From assembly GCA_035649275.1 (NCBI GenBank), contig DASRJW010000134.1:1-64000 (forward strand): 64,000 nucleotides of DNA, in the 5' to 3' direction. Position numbers and translations under genes: made by a program. This stretch comes from Candidatus Krumholzibacteriia bacterium. GTDB taxonomy: Bacteria; Krumholzibacteriota; Krumholzibacteriia; G020349025. The notes beneath the pieces were generated by a model. The model did not search any database and had not been told where the DNA came from. It was given only the letters and a program-made list of their open reading frames with translations. Positions 17,288 to 25,974 of the stretch are shown one piece after another; position 1 is the first letter of the stretch, and every line of letters starts with the position of its first letter.

Positions 17288-18001
17288 TCAGGGAAGGAGG
17301 ATGAGTCGCGTGTCCGGCGGCAGCGAGCGATACAGATGCTGGGCGTCGGCGCGCTCGAGGACCAGTCTCAGGTGCGAGCGGCGCGTGGACAGCGCTTCAC
17401 GGCATTCGGCGACCTTGTCGCGGACGGCAGCGGAGACACCGCGGAGGCCCGTCGCCGCCGTGCCGCGCGGCGAGGTCACGGTGAGAGTCAATTCGTCGCC
17501 GAAGCGCAGTCGATAGCTCGAGGGCACCGGCATCTCGTCGATGCTCGGCGGCGGCTGAAAGACCGGCAGCGTGCTGTCCGGGGCGTTCGGGTCCGGCGGG
17601 ATGACCTCCAGGCGGATCTCCGGTCGCGGCGGATCCATGCGCACCGCCGGCCACGCAGTCCCGGGAAGGAAGCTGGCGTCGGCGAGGCGGACGAAGGCCA
17701 CCCGCGGCACGCCTTGCTCGATGGCGAGCAGCGGGTACTCGTGGAGCGCCACCCCTGCGAGCTTGAGTCGCATGACGGCGTGCCCCGGATCGACCTCGAG
17801 ATAGAAGGAGTCGCTTGCCGCCATCTCGAGTTGGAGAGCGAGGGCGGCTGCCGGATCAGGAGCCGGCGCCGGAGTCGCCGCGCGCGAGGCACTGTCGGGT
17901 TTGGCCTTGACCGCGACTGCCGCAGGCGCCAGAAGGAAGAGCGCCGCGAGCAGCCAGGCGGCGCCCAGCCGTTCCTGCTTTCTGCTCCTCGCTCTCTTCA
18001 T
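17288..18001 (-). CDS. Secreted hypothetical protein after the L,D-transpeptidases
   Basis: A 237-residue exported protein of unknown function. A signal peptide (LGAAWLLAALFLLAPAAVAV) leads to an Ala/Pro-rich linker and a beta-rich body. The last third is basic and helical. I start at 18001 because GCAGGAGT precedes that ATG and the signal peptide follows at once. It lies 34 nt after the L,D-transpeptidase at 18036 and is probably its operon partner. Its phrase FYLEVDPGHAVMRLKLAGVALHEYPL resembles the N-terminal strand region that precedes YkuD domains, so it could be a catalytically empty relative. That is only a hint. Confidence 0.65.
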   Translation of the reverse strand: MKRARSRKQERLGAAWLLAALFLLAPAAVAVKAKPDSASRAATPAPAPDPAAALALQLEMAASDSFYLEVDPGHAVMRLKLAGVALHEYPLLAIEQGVPRVAFVRLADASFLPGTAWPAVRMDPPRPEIRLEVIPPDPNAPDSTLPVFQPPPSIDEMPVPSSYRLRFGDELTLTVTSPRGTAATGLRGVSAAVRDKVAECREALSTRRSHLRLVLERADAQHLYRSLPPDTRLILLP

Positions 18002-18035
18002 ACTCCTGCCCCCGCGCTCGCTGTGACGGCGAGCT

Positions 18036-19019
18036 TCAATAGATGTAGACGGGTGTGCCCACACGGACCAGCTCGTGCAGTTGCCGCAGGTCCTCGCGAC
18101 CCAGACGGATGCAGCCGTGCGTCACGCTCCGGCCGAGCAGGCGCTCGTAGAGCGTGCCGTGGATCAGATAGCCGTCGCCGAAATACATGCCGTACTCCCC
18201 GAGCACGCCGGCCTCGAAGCGCTCGTTGGGATCCTTGGGGATCGGCTTCCCCTCCTCGACGAAGGCCCAGTCGGGTTTCTTCCAGATGGGGTTGCGCATG
18301 ATGTTGAGGATGCGGAAATGGCCCCGCGGCGTGTCGAAGACCCAGTGCCTCTCGCCGCCGATGTCCTTGAGGATCATCCCGGAGCCGGAGGAACACATGG
18401 CGTCCAGCTTCAGTGCTTCGCCGTCGCGCAGGTACAAACGATTGTGCGCCGCATCGACGACGATGAACGGTTCCCGCGGCACGAAGCGCTGCAGCTTCGC
18501 TTGCAGCCGTTTCTCCGCCGCTCCGAGCTTGGCGTTGTCACCCTCACCGCCGAGCGGTATAGGCGTGTCCTCGTAGCCGCTGCCCCAGAGCAGCAGACCC
18601 AGGACGATGCCGACAAGGGCGCTCCCGAACACGACGGCGCCCCGCACGCGCCTGGGCGGCGGTGGCCGCCGCCGCGCTGGGGGTCGTTGCCGTGCTTCGG
18701 GTGGCGGGGGCAGCGGCGGGCGTGGCGATGGCTGCGGCGAGCGAGGCGGCGGCGGGCCGGGCACCGAGGGGGAAGGCCGAGGCGGTTGCGTCCCCGCCGG
18801 ACCCGCCGGCGCGGGCCGAGACGAGGGTTGCTGCCCCGAAGTCGGCGGCGACGGCCGAGGCGGTGGCTGCTGTCCCGATGGGGGCTGCGGAGGCCGAGGC
18901 GCTGGTTGCTGCCCCGAGGTCGGCGGCGACGGCCGAGGCGGCGGCAACGATGGGGGCGCCGAACCCGCCGCGCCCGACGGCGGTGGTACCGGGCGTCTCG
19001 AGCGCCGGTCGCGGCTCAT
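18036..19019 (-). CDS. L,D-transpeptidase (YkuD) with proline-rich N terminus
   Basis: A 327-residue membrane-anchored L,D-transpeptidase that should cross-link peptidoglycan stems or attach proteins to them through meso-diaminopimelate. Residues 1-126 are almost entirely Pro/Arg/Ser/Gln with two copies of a PSPPTSGQQP unit. One membrane helix follows (127-146), then the YkuD domain (about 183-327). Catalytic residues are present: H287, and HGCIR with nucleophile C303. By topology the proline-rich part is cytoplasmic. The start overlaps the upstream transpeptidase stop by 4 nt. The odd N terminus is discussed in the findings. Confidence 0.88.
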   Translation of the reverse strand: MSRDRRSRRPVPPPSGAAGSAPPSLPPPRPSPPTSGQQPAPRPPQPPSGQQPPPRPSPPTSGQQPSSRPAPAGPAGTQPPRPSPSVPGPPPPRSPQPSPRPPLPPPPEARQRPPARRRPPPPRRVRGAVVFGSALVGIVLGLLLWGSGYEDTPIPLGGEGDNAKLGAAEKRLQAKLQRFVPREPFIVVDAAHNRLYLRDGEALKLDAMCSSGSGMILKDIGGERHWVFDTPRGHFRILNIMRNPIWKKPDWAFVEEGKPIPKDPNERFEAGVLGEYGMYFGDGYLIHGTLYERLLGRSVTHGCIRLGREDLRQLHELVRVGTPVYIY

Positions 19020-20443
19020 GGGATGACCTCGCTCTTCGCCGCGCGATAGCGCTCCACCAGCTCGAGGAACGGGCCGCCATCACCATGGCTACCGACGATG
19101 ACGACCGGCGTGCCGATGCTCACGGCGTTGAACAGCTCGTCCATCTCGGGATTGGCAATGGCCACACAGCCCCGGGTCCAATCCTTCTGCCGGCCGCCTT
19201 CGCCGTGGATCTCGATCTGCCCGCCCGGAGCGCTCGCGCGGATCTTGCCCGAACGGCGCAGCCGGCGGAAGACCGCCAGGTCCTCGGCGGTGGGATAGTC
19301 CAGCAGCAGGGCCCGATGGTAGTGCGATTGCCCCACGTCCTTCTTCGCCACGATCCTGTACTTGCCTTCCGGCGTCGCCTGATCCCCCGAGGCGGTCTTG
19401 TCGGCGATGCTGTTGCTGCCGATGTCGGCGCGGTAGCGTTTGTTTGGCATGCCGCCGCGGTAGAGCGTCAGCGAGTGCGCCGCCTTGCTCACCACGATGG
19501 CCGTCTGCCCCGTGCGACGCGACCAGGCCACGGTTTCGTCCACCATGTGCCGCCAGCGCTCGACGAGCTGGGTGTCGGCATAGCGGCCGGCGCGCTCGGC
19601 GCACGCCTCGCCGACCCGGCTCGCCACCGTTTCGGACTCTGTCGCCAGGGCCTCGGCGTCGGCGTAGTGGCCTTCGCGCCAATGCTGCTTGGCTTCCTGC
19701 AGTCGGACCTGGGCCCTCGCGAGCAACGTTCGCTCGTAGAGCGAGAGCGGCATGAGCATGCCGAAGTCGCGCCCGATCGCCACCAGCTCCGTGGCCTGGT
19801 GGACCTGCATCTGGGCGCGTTCCTGCGCCGACTTCCGACGGTTCACCGCGCCCCGGGCCGCTTCCCAGGAGCGTTGTTCCGCTTGCGACAAGATCAACCG
19901 TGCCACCTCGAAGTTCCGCAGCGGCAGGAAACGGGCCGATTGCCGGCGGTACTCGAAAAGGCCCTGGGCGAGCGCCTTTTTGGCGGCGGCGAGCTGCCGG
20001 GGCGCCCAGCGCGCGGCGCCGCGCCGTTCGGCCTGTTCGTAGGCCCGCCACGCCGCTTGCCGGCCGAAGTCAGGAGGGCTCGTGCGTCCGGAAACGATGG
20101 GAACCAGGGCCGCGGCCGTGAGCCCCAGGAGGAGACAGGCGGCGCTGGCGAGGAGGAGATTGCGTTTCGCCCGCAAGAGGGCCGGGGGAATCGCCCAGAG
20201 CCGCAGCCGCAGCTGGAGCCGCGGGGGGAGCTTCTGGAAGGCGCGCCGGAAGAAGCGGCGCAGCGCGGAAAGTCCGGGCCCGAACCAAGCCGCGAGCCAG
20301 GCGCAGAGACAGTCGCTCAGGAAGAGAACGGGAGTGGCGAAATGCCGCAGCATCGCGCCCGCCCGGCGGAGGAATCGGGGGAGCACGAAATGGAAGTGCA
20401 TGCGCTTCGCGCGCAGCTTTCGGAGCCGGCGGAGGGCTTCCAT
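19016..20443 (-). CDS. L,D-transpeptidase-like protein with DUF4398-like helical domain
   Basis: A 475-residue protein. A very basic N terminus (residues 1-95, with a possible extra helix near 38-53) precedes a membrane helix at 96-117. A periplasmic helical domain of about 170 residues comes next, then a YkuD-type catalytic domain (about 312-460). Catalytic H413 and C426 lie in IHGEGG and TRGCVAI, the variant used by the YafK-like branch of the family. The start is uncertain: I take the ATG at 20443, but a GTG at 20500 is also in frame and neither has a good ribosome-binding site. The helical domain matches the upstream lipoprotein. It overlaps the next transpeptidase by 4 nt. Confidence 0.82.
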   Translation of the reverse strand: MEALRRLRKLRAKRMHFHFVLPRFLRRAGAMLRHFATPVLFLSDCLCAWLAAWFGPGLSALRRFFRRAFQKLPPRLQLRLRLWAIPPALLRAKRNLLLASAACLLLGLTAAALVPIVSGRTSPPDFGRQAAWRAYEQAERRGAARWAPRQLAAAKKALAQGLFEYRRQSARFLPLRNFEVARLILSQAEQRSWEAARGAVNRRKSAQERAQMQVHQATELVAIGRDFGMLMPLSLYERTLLARAQVRLQEAKQHWREGHYADAEALATESETVASRVGEACAERAGRYADTQLVERWRHMVDETVAWSRRTGQTAIVVSKAAHSLTLYRGGMPNKRYRADIGSNSIADKTASGDQATPEGKYRIVAKKDVGQSHYHRALLLDYPTAEDLAVFRRLRRSGKIRASAPGGQIEIHGEGGRQKDWTRGCVAIANPEMDELFNAVSIGTPVVIVGSHGDGGPFLELVERYRAAKSEVIP

Positions 20444-20491
20444 AATGTCGCAGTCACGGTGTACCCGTTCGGACGGACGGGCCCTCCCGGA

Positions 20492-20514
20492 CGGAGGCAC
20501 GGACCGTGCCTCCG
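20492..20514. repeat. Perfect 11-bp inverted repeat with 1-nt centre
   Basis: Arms CGGAGGCACGG and CCGTGCCTCCG flank a single A, in the 112-bp gap between the lipoprotein and the first L,D-transpeptidase. There is no T-run on either side, so it is not a typical terminator. It shares the 11-nt core GTGCCTCCGCC with the hairpin at 29384-29415, which suggests a dispersed palindrome family. Confidence 0.6.
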
Positions 20515-20555
20515 CCCAGGGGACCCTTCAGAGTAATCGGAAGGATGCCGCGACG

Positions 20556-21161
20556 CTACTTCTTGGCGGCGGCCTTCATCTGGATGGCTTGCTCGATGCT
20601 GGACTTCACCGACGCGATGGTGGAGTTCGCGGCCTGCACCTTGGTGCGGGCCTCCATCAGCTTGTCCTGATCCAGGAGCGCCTGCGCCTCGTCGATGGCG
20701 GTCCCGGCCGCGGTCAGGTCGGAACCCATGACCTGCAGGTCCAGCGTGGTGCCCTTGCCCCTGGGAGCTTTCTCCAGCATGCCCTGCGCCTCGGTGAGCA
20801 TGGTGCGGGACTCGCCGATCATGCTCGTCACTTCCTGGCGGATGCGGTTCTTGTTCTCCACCGCCTGGGTGGCCGCCGTCTGCGCCGCCGTGGTGGCTTC
20901 GGCGACCATCGTCTTCGCCTTGTCGTACTTGCGGAAGAGGGCGAACTTGCCTTCTTGGAGCTTCACTTCTTCCTCGTAGGCCGACGTCGCGCTCCGCGCC
21001 GACTGCATCGCCTCGGGGGCATACGCCTCCGCCTCCGCCTTGGTGGCTTCCGCCATCGCGGCCTTGGCGGCTTCGATCTCTACGGTCGGAGGTTTCGAAC
21101 AGCCCGCCAAGGCAAGCACCAGAATCGCCAACAGACTCGACACACGAACGACTTTCCGCAT
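20556..21161 (-). CDS. Coiled-coil lipoprotein (DUF4398-like)
   Basis: A 201-residue lipoprotein. The signal peptide ends in the lipobox LALAG-C with the lipidated cysteine at residue 21. The mature part is almost all alpha-helix, rich in Ala, Glu, Lys and Gln. Residues 47-83 match the helical domain of the downstream L,D-transpeptidase without gaps (Y47/W146, F73/F172 and Y79/F178 at identical spacing). The ATG at 21161 has GGAG about 10 nt upstream; the longer open frame is non-coding in look. With Ser/Lys at positions after the cysteine, outer-membrane sorting is likely. It probably leads the operon with the two transpeptidases. Confidence 0.82.
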   Translation of the reverse strand: MRKVVRVSSLLAILVLALAGCSKPPTVEIEAAKAAMAEATKAEAEAYAPEAMQSARSATSAYEEEVKLQEGKFALFRKYDKAKTMVAEATTAAQTAATQAVENKNRIRQEVTSMIGESRTMLTEAQGMLEKAPRGKGTTLDLQVMGSDLTAAGTAIDEAQALLDQDKLMEARTKVQAANSTIASVKSSIEQAIQMKAAAKK

Positions 21162-21388
21162 GGCTCCACTCCGTTTGGGGGTCAAACCTGAGCTTCGGTG
21201 GACTCGGGATGTCCTGGACGTGGCGCCGCCCTTGCGGAGCCGGCGCGAAGCAGGATTCCGACGACCCGTCGGACTCGCGTTGACCTGGACCACTTGAAGA
21301 GCGGCTCCTTACGCAGGCCGCTCCCGGTCGGACGGACGATTCCGCCGCCGGACCAGGGGGTTCGACACCCCCACGACAGCTCTGCGGC

Positions 21389-21418
21389 TTGATACCCCCC
21401 CTCTGCGGGCAGTGTCAA
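21389..21418 (-). promoter_or_regulatory. Promoter of the lipoprotein/L,D-transpeptidase operon
   Basis: On the minus strand, TTGACA (21413-21418) is followed after 18 nt by TATCAA (21389-21394). The spacer ends in seven consecutive G. The lipoprotein start lies about 220 nt downstream. Confidence 0.6.
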
Positions 21419-21597
21419 GGGTCGTTTTACCCAGACGCAGCCTGGGCGCGGCCCGCAGCCGCGCTGCCTCTGGCCTGCAGGAAATCCAGCAAGGGAAACC
21501 CCGGGGCCCGCCATGGGGCCGGTCCCTAGGCTCGAGGGTCGCGGAGGGGGGCTCCGTTCGTGGCACCGGGTTGTCTGGAGGCGGCAGGAAAGCGCGA

Positions 21598-21642
21598 GGG
21601 CCCGGTGCGGCGCCTTTGGAGGCGGACGCCGCAGCCGGGCCC
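21598..21642 (-). terminator. Strong GC-rich hairpin, candidate terminator
   Basis: A 15-bp stem formed by 21598-21612 and 21627-21642, with one bulged base and a 14-nt loop, lies 40-80 nt beyond the stop of the minus-strand gene at 21681. The following minus-strand bases contain only a short TTT, so termination may not be purely intrinsic. Confidence 0.5.
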
Positions 21643-21680
21643 GATACTGCTCCTCGAGGAGTGGAGCGAACGAGTTCTGG

Positions 21681-23588
21681 CTACTTGAGCAGGATGAGTT
21701 TCTGCTTCACCACCCGGGTGGCCGTCTCGAGGCGCACGAAGTGGACGCCGCTCGAAGTGTCCTGCCCGAGGACGCCCTGACCATCCCAGAGCAGCTCGTG
21801 CCGCCCTTTCTCCATAACGCCGTCGGCGAGCACGGCGAGGACCCGGCCGCGCACGTCGTGAATGGTGACCTTCACCGGACCCGTCGCCTCCAGGTCGAAG
21901 GCGAGTCGGGTGCGCGGGTTGAACGGGTTGGGCGTGGCCGCGATCTCCTGGATCCGGCGCGGGAGGATCTGCCGCTCGATGGTGCCGTAGGGGAAGTCGA
22001 TGTCCGCCAGCGTCGCCCCGGCCGTCACCGTCAGGGGCTGTGCCGTGGAAAGTTGGATCGTGCCGCCGTAGTAGCGAGGCGTGAACTCCGGGTACAGCGA
22101 GCCCGGATTGGCGCGTACGACGAAGGTGCTCGCCGGGATCGGGCCGATCCGGTAATGGCCGCCGGCATCGGTGTTGGTGTCCAACGAGGGCAGCACCTCA
22201 CCCGCCGGCGTGTACACGTCGATGCTCACCCCTGCCATGGGATCGCCCATCCGCGTGGCCACGGTGCCGCTGATCCAGCCGCCGGGCCGCAAGGCGAAGT
22301 CGATGCTGCCCGCGCTCGAGCCCGCTTGCACGGCGATCGGCGTCGCCTGCGAGGCCAGCATGACACCGGTGTGGTACTGGAAGGCGAGCCCGAGTTCCGG
22401 GACCCCGTCGCAGCGCACGATGTAGGCACCGGTCGGCACGGCACCGGCGAGGTAGGTGCCGTCCGCCTCGCTGTGCGTCCGCGCCACCCGGGTGTTCCCG
22501 GACCACACGTCGATGCCGACGTTCGCCAGGGGTTGGCCGGTGCTCGCGTCGGTCACGGTGCCGCCGAGGGTACCGCCGAGCGGCAGGCTGATGGAAACAC
22601 CCGAGGCGGTGGTGCCCCTGGAGACGGCGACGCGAGCGGCAGAAGCGATCTGGCTCGTGTCACCGAAATAGGTATCCAGGCAACCCTGCGCCGCGGTGGG
22701 ATCGGCCAAGACGTAGTACAGGCCATCGGGCAGCGAGCTGACCCGATAGACGCCGTGGACATCGGTGGTGGCGTCGGCCTCGTCGAGGAAGACGCCGTTC
22801 TGATCGAAGACGTCGATGTCCACTCCGGCGAGCGGTGCGCCGGTCGCCCGGTCGGTGACCACGCCGTTCAACGAACCTCCCAGGTCGAGCTTGAACTCGA
22901 GGCCCAGCGCGTCGCCGCCGGCGACGTGCACCAGCTGCGAGCCGGAGAGCGCGACGGAGCCGCCGTAGAACTCGGCGAGGTAATCGGAGTTCCCCGAGGG
23001 ATCGGCGCGGAGATAGAAGTTGCCGTCCGGGACCGGACCCACGGTGAAGAAACCGTCCAAGTCGGTGATGGCGTCGACATGGTCGACGAAGGAGCCGTCG
23101 GCACCGTAGAGGTCGAGATCCACGCCGGCGAGGGGCGCGCCGGTGATGGCGTCCACCACGCGGCCGCGGCAGTGATGGCCACGGGAGATATAAAAGTCCA
23201 GGTTCACCACGCCGTTGCTGCGCACTTGCACGGAAAAGGCCTGGGACTGCAGGAACACCTCAGGGTAGTACTGCACCGGGTAGCCTTGCGTGAGCGAGGG
23301 ATCGACGCGCACGTAGTAGCGCCCTGCCGGTAGCGGCTCGAGGAGGAAGCTGCCGTCTTCGGCGGAGTTGTCGTCGTTGGGCATGCCCGGGGTGTCGATC
23401 CCCAGCACCTGCTCGAGTTGGATGTTGAAGACATCGAGATCCATACGACCCAGAGGCTGGCCCGTTTGGGCGTCGCGTATGGTACCCGTGATGCTTCCCC
23501 CTTGCGCCACCGACCACGGCAGGGCCAGGAGCAGGACGACGAAGAGGAGTTTCCTCGCAGCGAAGATGAAACCAACGGAATTAGACAT
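21681..23588 (-). CDS. Secreted five-repeat protein with FlgD/T9SS-like C-terminal domain
   Basis: A 635-residue exported protein. A signal peptide (KLLFVVLLLALPWSVAQG) precedes five repeats of about 100 residues with the carboxypeptidase-regulatory pattern: G-x-V-x-D-x-x-T-G-x-P-L-x-x-V-x-I-D-V at the start and G-x-Y-x-V-x-x-x-P at the end. A C-terminal FlgD-like Ig domain (TPNPFNPRTRL, then VTIHDVRGRVLAVL and SGVHFVRLE) closes the chain. Such C termini act as outer-membrane sorting or anchoring domains in FCB bacteria. The start at 23588 is the ATG next to the signal peptide; AAGGGA lies about 12 nt upstream. It is probably a surface adhesin-like or matrix protein; no enzyme motif is seen. 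Confidence 0.8.
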   Translation of the reverse strand: MSNSVGFIFAARKLLFVVLLLALPWSVAQGGSITGTIRDAQTGQPLGRMDLDVFNIQLEQVLGIDTPGMPNDDNSAEDGSFLLEPLPAGRYYVRVDPSLTQGYPVQYYPEVFLQSQAFSVQVRSNGVVNLDFYISRGHHCRGRVVDAITGAPLAGVDLDLYGADGSFVDHVDAITDLDGFFTVGPVPDGNFYLRADPSGNSDYLAEFYGGSVALSGSQLVHVAGGDALGLEFKLDLGGSLNGVVTDRATGAPLAGVDIDVFDQNGVFLDEADATTDVHGVYRVSSLPDGLYYVLADPTAAQGCLDTYFGDTSQIASAARVAVSRGTTASGVSISLPLGGTLGGTVTDASTGQPLANVGIDVWSGNTRVARTHSEADGTYLAGAVPTGAYIVRCDGVPELGLAFQYHTGVMLASQATPIAVQAGSSAGSIDFALRPGGWISGTVATRMGDPMAGVSIDVYTPAGEVLPSLDTNTDAGGHYRIGPIPASTFVVRANPGSLYPEFTPRYYGGTIQLSTAQPLTVTAGATLADIDFPYGTIERQILPRRIQEIAATPNPFNPRTRLAFDLEATGPVKVTIHDVRGRVLAVLADGVMEKGRHELLWDGQGVLGQDTSSGVHFVRLETATRVVKQKLILLK

Positions 23589-23742
23589 GGGAGATCGTAA
23601 TCCCTTGTGTGCCGAAGTGTGCCGAAGGCATGACCAGACCGTCTGGCCGGTGAGAACCCGAGGCGATCCACGGGGAGAGGTGAGAGCAGGGCGCCGCGGC
23701 GCGAGCCGTGACGTACTGCATTCATTGTAGAAAGAACCGAAG

Positions 23743-23765
23743 CGCGGACACAATCGTTGTCCGCG
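23743..23765. repeat. 8-bp inverted repeat in a divergent promoter region
   Basis: Arms CGCGGACA and TGTCCGCG are separated by 7 nt, midway in the 284-bp gap between the divergently transcribed five-repeat protein and metallopeptidase. It could be an operator. No clear -35/-10 pair is next to it. Confidence 0.35.
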
Positions 23766-23872
23766 TCGTTTCCCGCTCTGCCTCGCCGGGGAAACGCACG
23801 CCGCCTTAGTGCGCCGAATGACGCGATGGGCTAGACTGGTCCGGCGTTTCCCGTCGGTTCCCAGGAGGTCCC

Positions 23873-25960
23873 ATGCGTCCGTTGCGCGCCGCCGTCTGCC
23901 TTCTCGTCGTGCCTTGGCTCCTTCCTTCTGCGACGGCCGGCGCCGCCACCTTCCCCCGCGCCGAGGCGACGAAGCGTGCCGTGGCGCGGCTGGTGGAGCT
24001 GCACGGGCCGGCGCAGCAGCAACGCATCGAGAGCGGCGTGCAGCAGGCGGCGCGGCTGTGGCGCGCCGAAGACGGCGACGTGAACGCCTTCGTCGACTTC
24101 GCCGTCGAGCAGTTCCAGGCCGAGCCTGCGGCGCTGGACGACACCTTCGCCTCCCTGGAGCGGGCGATGGAGATGATCGACGGGCATTTCGTCTCCATGG
24201 GGCGGGAGCTCAAGCACCACATGGATGTCGAGGCCGGTCCGATCCGTCCGGTGGATCGTTTGCTCGGCGCCTACGATGCTTCGGCGCACGTGAGCGAGGA
24301 TCTCTTCGGCGCCAAAGTCGCCTTCGTGGCGCTCCTCAACTTCCCGGGCAGCAGCCTCGAGGAACGTCTCACCGCTGGGCCGCAGTGGTCGCGGCGGCGC
24401 TGGGCCGAGGCCCGCTTGCTCGGGCGCTTCGAGCAACGGGTGCCGGCGGCGGCGCAGCAGGCACTGAGCGCCTCGGTGGCCCGGGCCGATGCCTACATCT
24501 CCGACTACAACTTGTACCTGCATCACTGGCTGACCGCGGACGGCCAGCGACTCTTTCCCACCGGGCTCCGCCTCATCAGCCACTGGGGTCTGCGTGACGA
24601 GCTGAAGGCGCACTACGGCGAGGCGCAGGGAATCGAGAAGCAGCGTCTCATCGCCCAGGTGATGGAAGCCATCGTGCGCCAGGAGATCCCGCAGGCGGTG
24701 ATCAACAACCCGCGTTTCGACTGGACGCCGGTCACCGGGAAGGTGAGCGTCTCCCCGGTGCAGGACGGCGAGCCGCCGGCGGGCGCGGGCACGAACCCCG
24801 ATGGGGCCCGCGAGCCCGACACACGTTACCGCCTGCTCCTCGACATCTTCCAGGCCATGCGCCAGGTGGACCCCTACGTGCCCCAGGCGCCCACGGCCAT
24901 CGCGCGCAGCTTCGACGTGGAACGGGAGATCCCGCTCGCCACCGTGCGCGCCATGTTCGAGGCGCTCTTCCAAAGCCCCGTGGCCGGCGACGTGGCGCAC
25001 CTGATCGAGACGCGTCTCGGCCGCCCCCTCGAGCCCTTCGACCTCTGGTACGCCGGCTTCAAACCGAGGGTGCAATACGCCGAAGCCGATCTGGACGCCA
25101 AGACCCGCAAGCGTTACCCCACCTCGGCGGCGTTCGGCGCCGACATCCCGCGGCTCCTCCGTGACCTCGGCTTCAGCGCCGAGACGGCGGGGATGCTGGC
25201 CACGCACATCGTCGTCGACCCGTCCCGCGGCGCCGGTCATGCTCTCGGCGCCGGACGCCGCGACGACAGTGCGCACCTGCGCACTCGGGTCGGCGCCGAC
25301 GGCATGGACTACAAGGGCTACAACATCGCGGTGCACGAGCTCGGCCACAACGTCGAGCAAGTGTTCTCGCTCAACGGCATCGATCACACCCTGCTGCAGG
25401 GCGTGCCGGGAAATGCGTTCACCGAGGCCCTCGCTTTCGTCTTCCAGGAGCGGGACCTGGAGCTCTTGGGGATGGCGCAGAAGAGCGACGACAACCACCA
25501 CCTGCGCGCGCTGGAAGCGTACTGGGGCGCCTGCGAGATCGGCGCCGTGGCCTTGCTCGACGTGGCGGTATGGGAGTGGATGTACGCACACCGGTCGGCG
25601 ACGCCGGCGGAGCTGCGCGGCGCCACCGTGCGCCTCGCCGGCGAGGTTTGGGAGCGCACTTTCGGGCCCCTGATGCACGGCCAGCCTTCGGTGCTCCTCG
25701 GCATCTACTCGCACATGCTCGCCTATCCGCTCTATCTGGCGAACTACCCCCTGGGACACCTCATCGCCTTCCAGCTGGAACAACATTTCCAGGGCGCCGA
25801 CTTGGCGGCGGAGTTCGAAAGAGTGTGCAAGCAGGGCCGGGTGACCCCGGATCTGTGGATGCGGGGCGCCGTGGGCGCGCCGCTGCAAGCGGAGCCGCTC
25901 CTGCAGGCGGCGGCAGCCGCGGTGGCGGCGCTCCAGCCCCAGGGCGCCGGGGCGCGCTGA
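23873..25960 (+). CDS. Exported zinc metallopeptidase, M3 (oligopeptidase)-like
   Basis: A 695-residue protein with a signal peptide (AVCLLVVPWLLPSATAGAA) and a mostly helical body. HELGH at residues 488-492 is followed 25 residues later by E518 in TEALAF. This HExxH-x25-E spacing is that of M3 peptidases such as thimet oligopeptidase and oligoendopeptidase F, which act on short peptides. The length also fits. An AGGAGGTCCC precedes the ATG. Unlike most M3 enzymes, which are cytoplasmic, this one should act in the periplasm. It is followed 14 nt later by egtB in the same direction. Overall similarity is too low by eye to name a subfamily. Confidence 0.8.
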   Translation: MRPLRAAVCLLVVPWLLPSATAGAATFPRAEATKRAVARLVELHGPAQQQRIESGVQQAARLWRAEDGDVNAFVDFAVEQFQAEPAALDDTFASLERAMEMIDGHFVSMGRELKHHMDVEAGPIRPVDRLLGAYDASAHVSEDLFGAKVAFVALLNFPGSSLEERLTAGPQWSRRRWAEARLLGRFEQRVPAAAQQALSASVARADAYISDYNLYLHHWLTADGQRLFPTGLRLISHWGLRDELKAHYGEAQGIEKQRLIAQVMEAIVRQEIPQAVINNPRFDWTPVTGKVSVSPVQDGEPPAGAGTNPDGAREPDTRYRLLLDIFQAMRQVDPYVPQAPTAIARSFDVEREIPLATVRAMFEALFQSPVAGDVAHLIETRLGRPLEPFDLWYAGFKPRVQYAEADLDAKTRKRYPTSAAFGADIPRLLRDLGFSAETAGMLATHIVVDPSRGAGHALGAGRRDDSAHLRTRVGADGMDYKGYNIAVHELGHNVEQVFSLNGIDHTLLQGVPGNAFTEALAFVFQERDLELLGMAQKSDDNHHLRALEAYWGACEIGAVALLDVAVWEWMYAHRSATPAELRGATVRLAGEVWERTFGPLMHGQPSVLLGIYSHMLAYPLYLANYPLGHLIAFQLEQHFQGADLAAEFERVCKQGRVTPDLWMRGAVGAPLQAEPLLQAAAAAVAALQPQGAGAR

Positions 25961-25974
25961 AACGGAGCGGCAGC

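Larger units (their letters stand above)
21162..21680. other. 519-bp intergenic region with promoter, leader hairpins and terminator
   Basis: There is no gene here on either strand that I can support. For the lipoprotein on the minus strand it holds a promoter (21389-21418) and a leader of about 220 nt. That leader contains three short perfect hairpins: 21257-21273 (7 bp, triloop), 21299-21323 (7 bp) and 21356-21372 (6 bp, 5-nt loop). The left part of the region (21598-21642) carries the large hairpin after the five-repeat protein. Confidence 0.6.
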
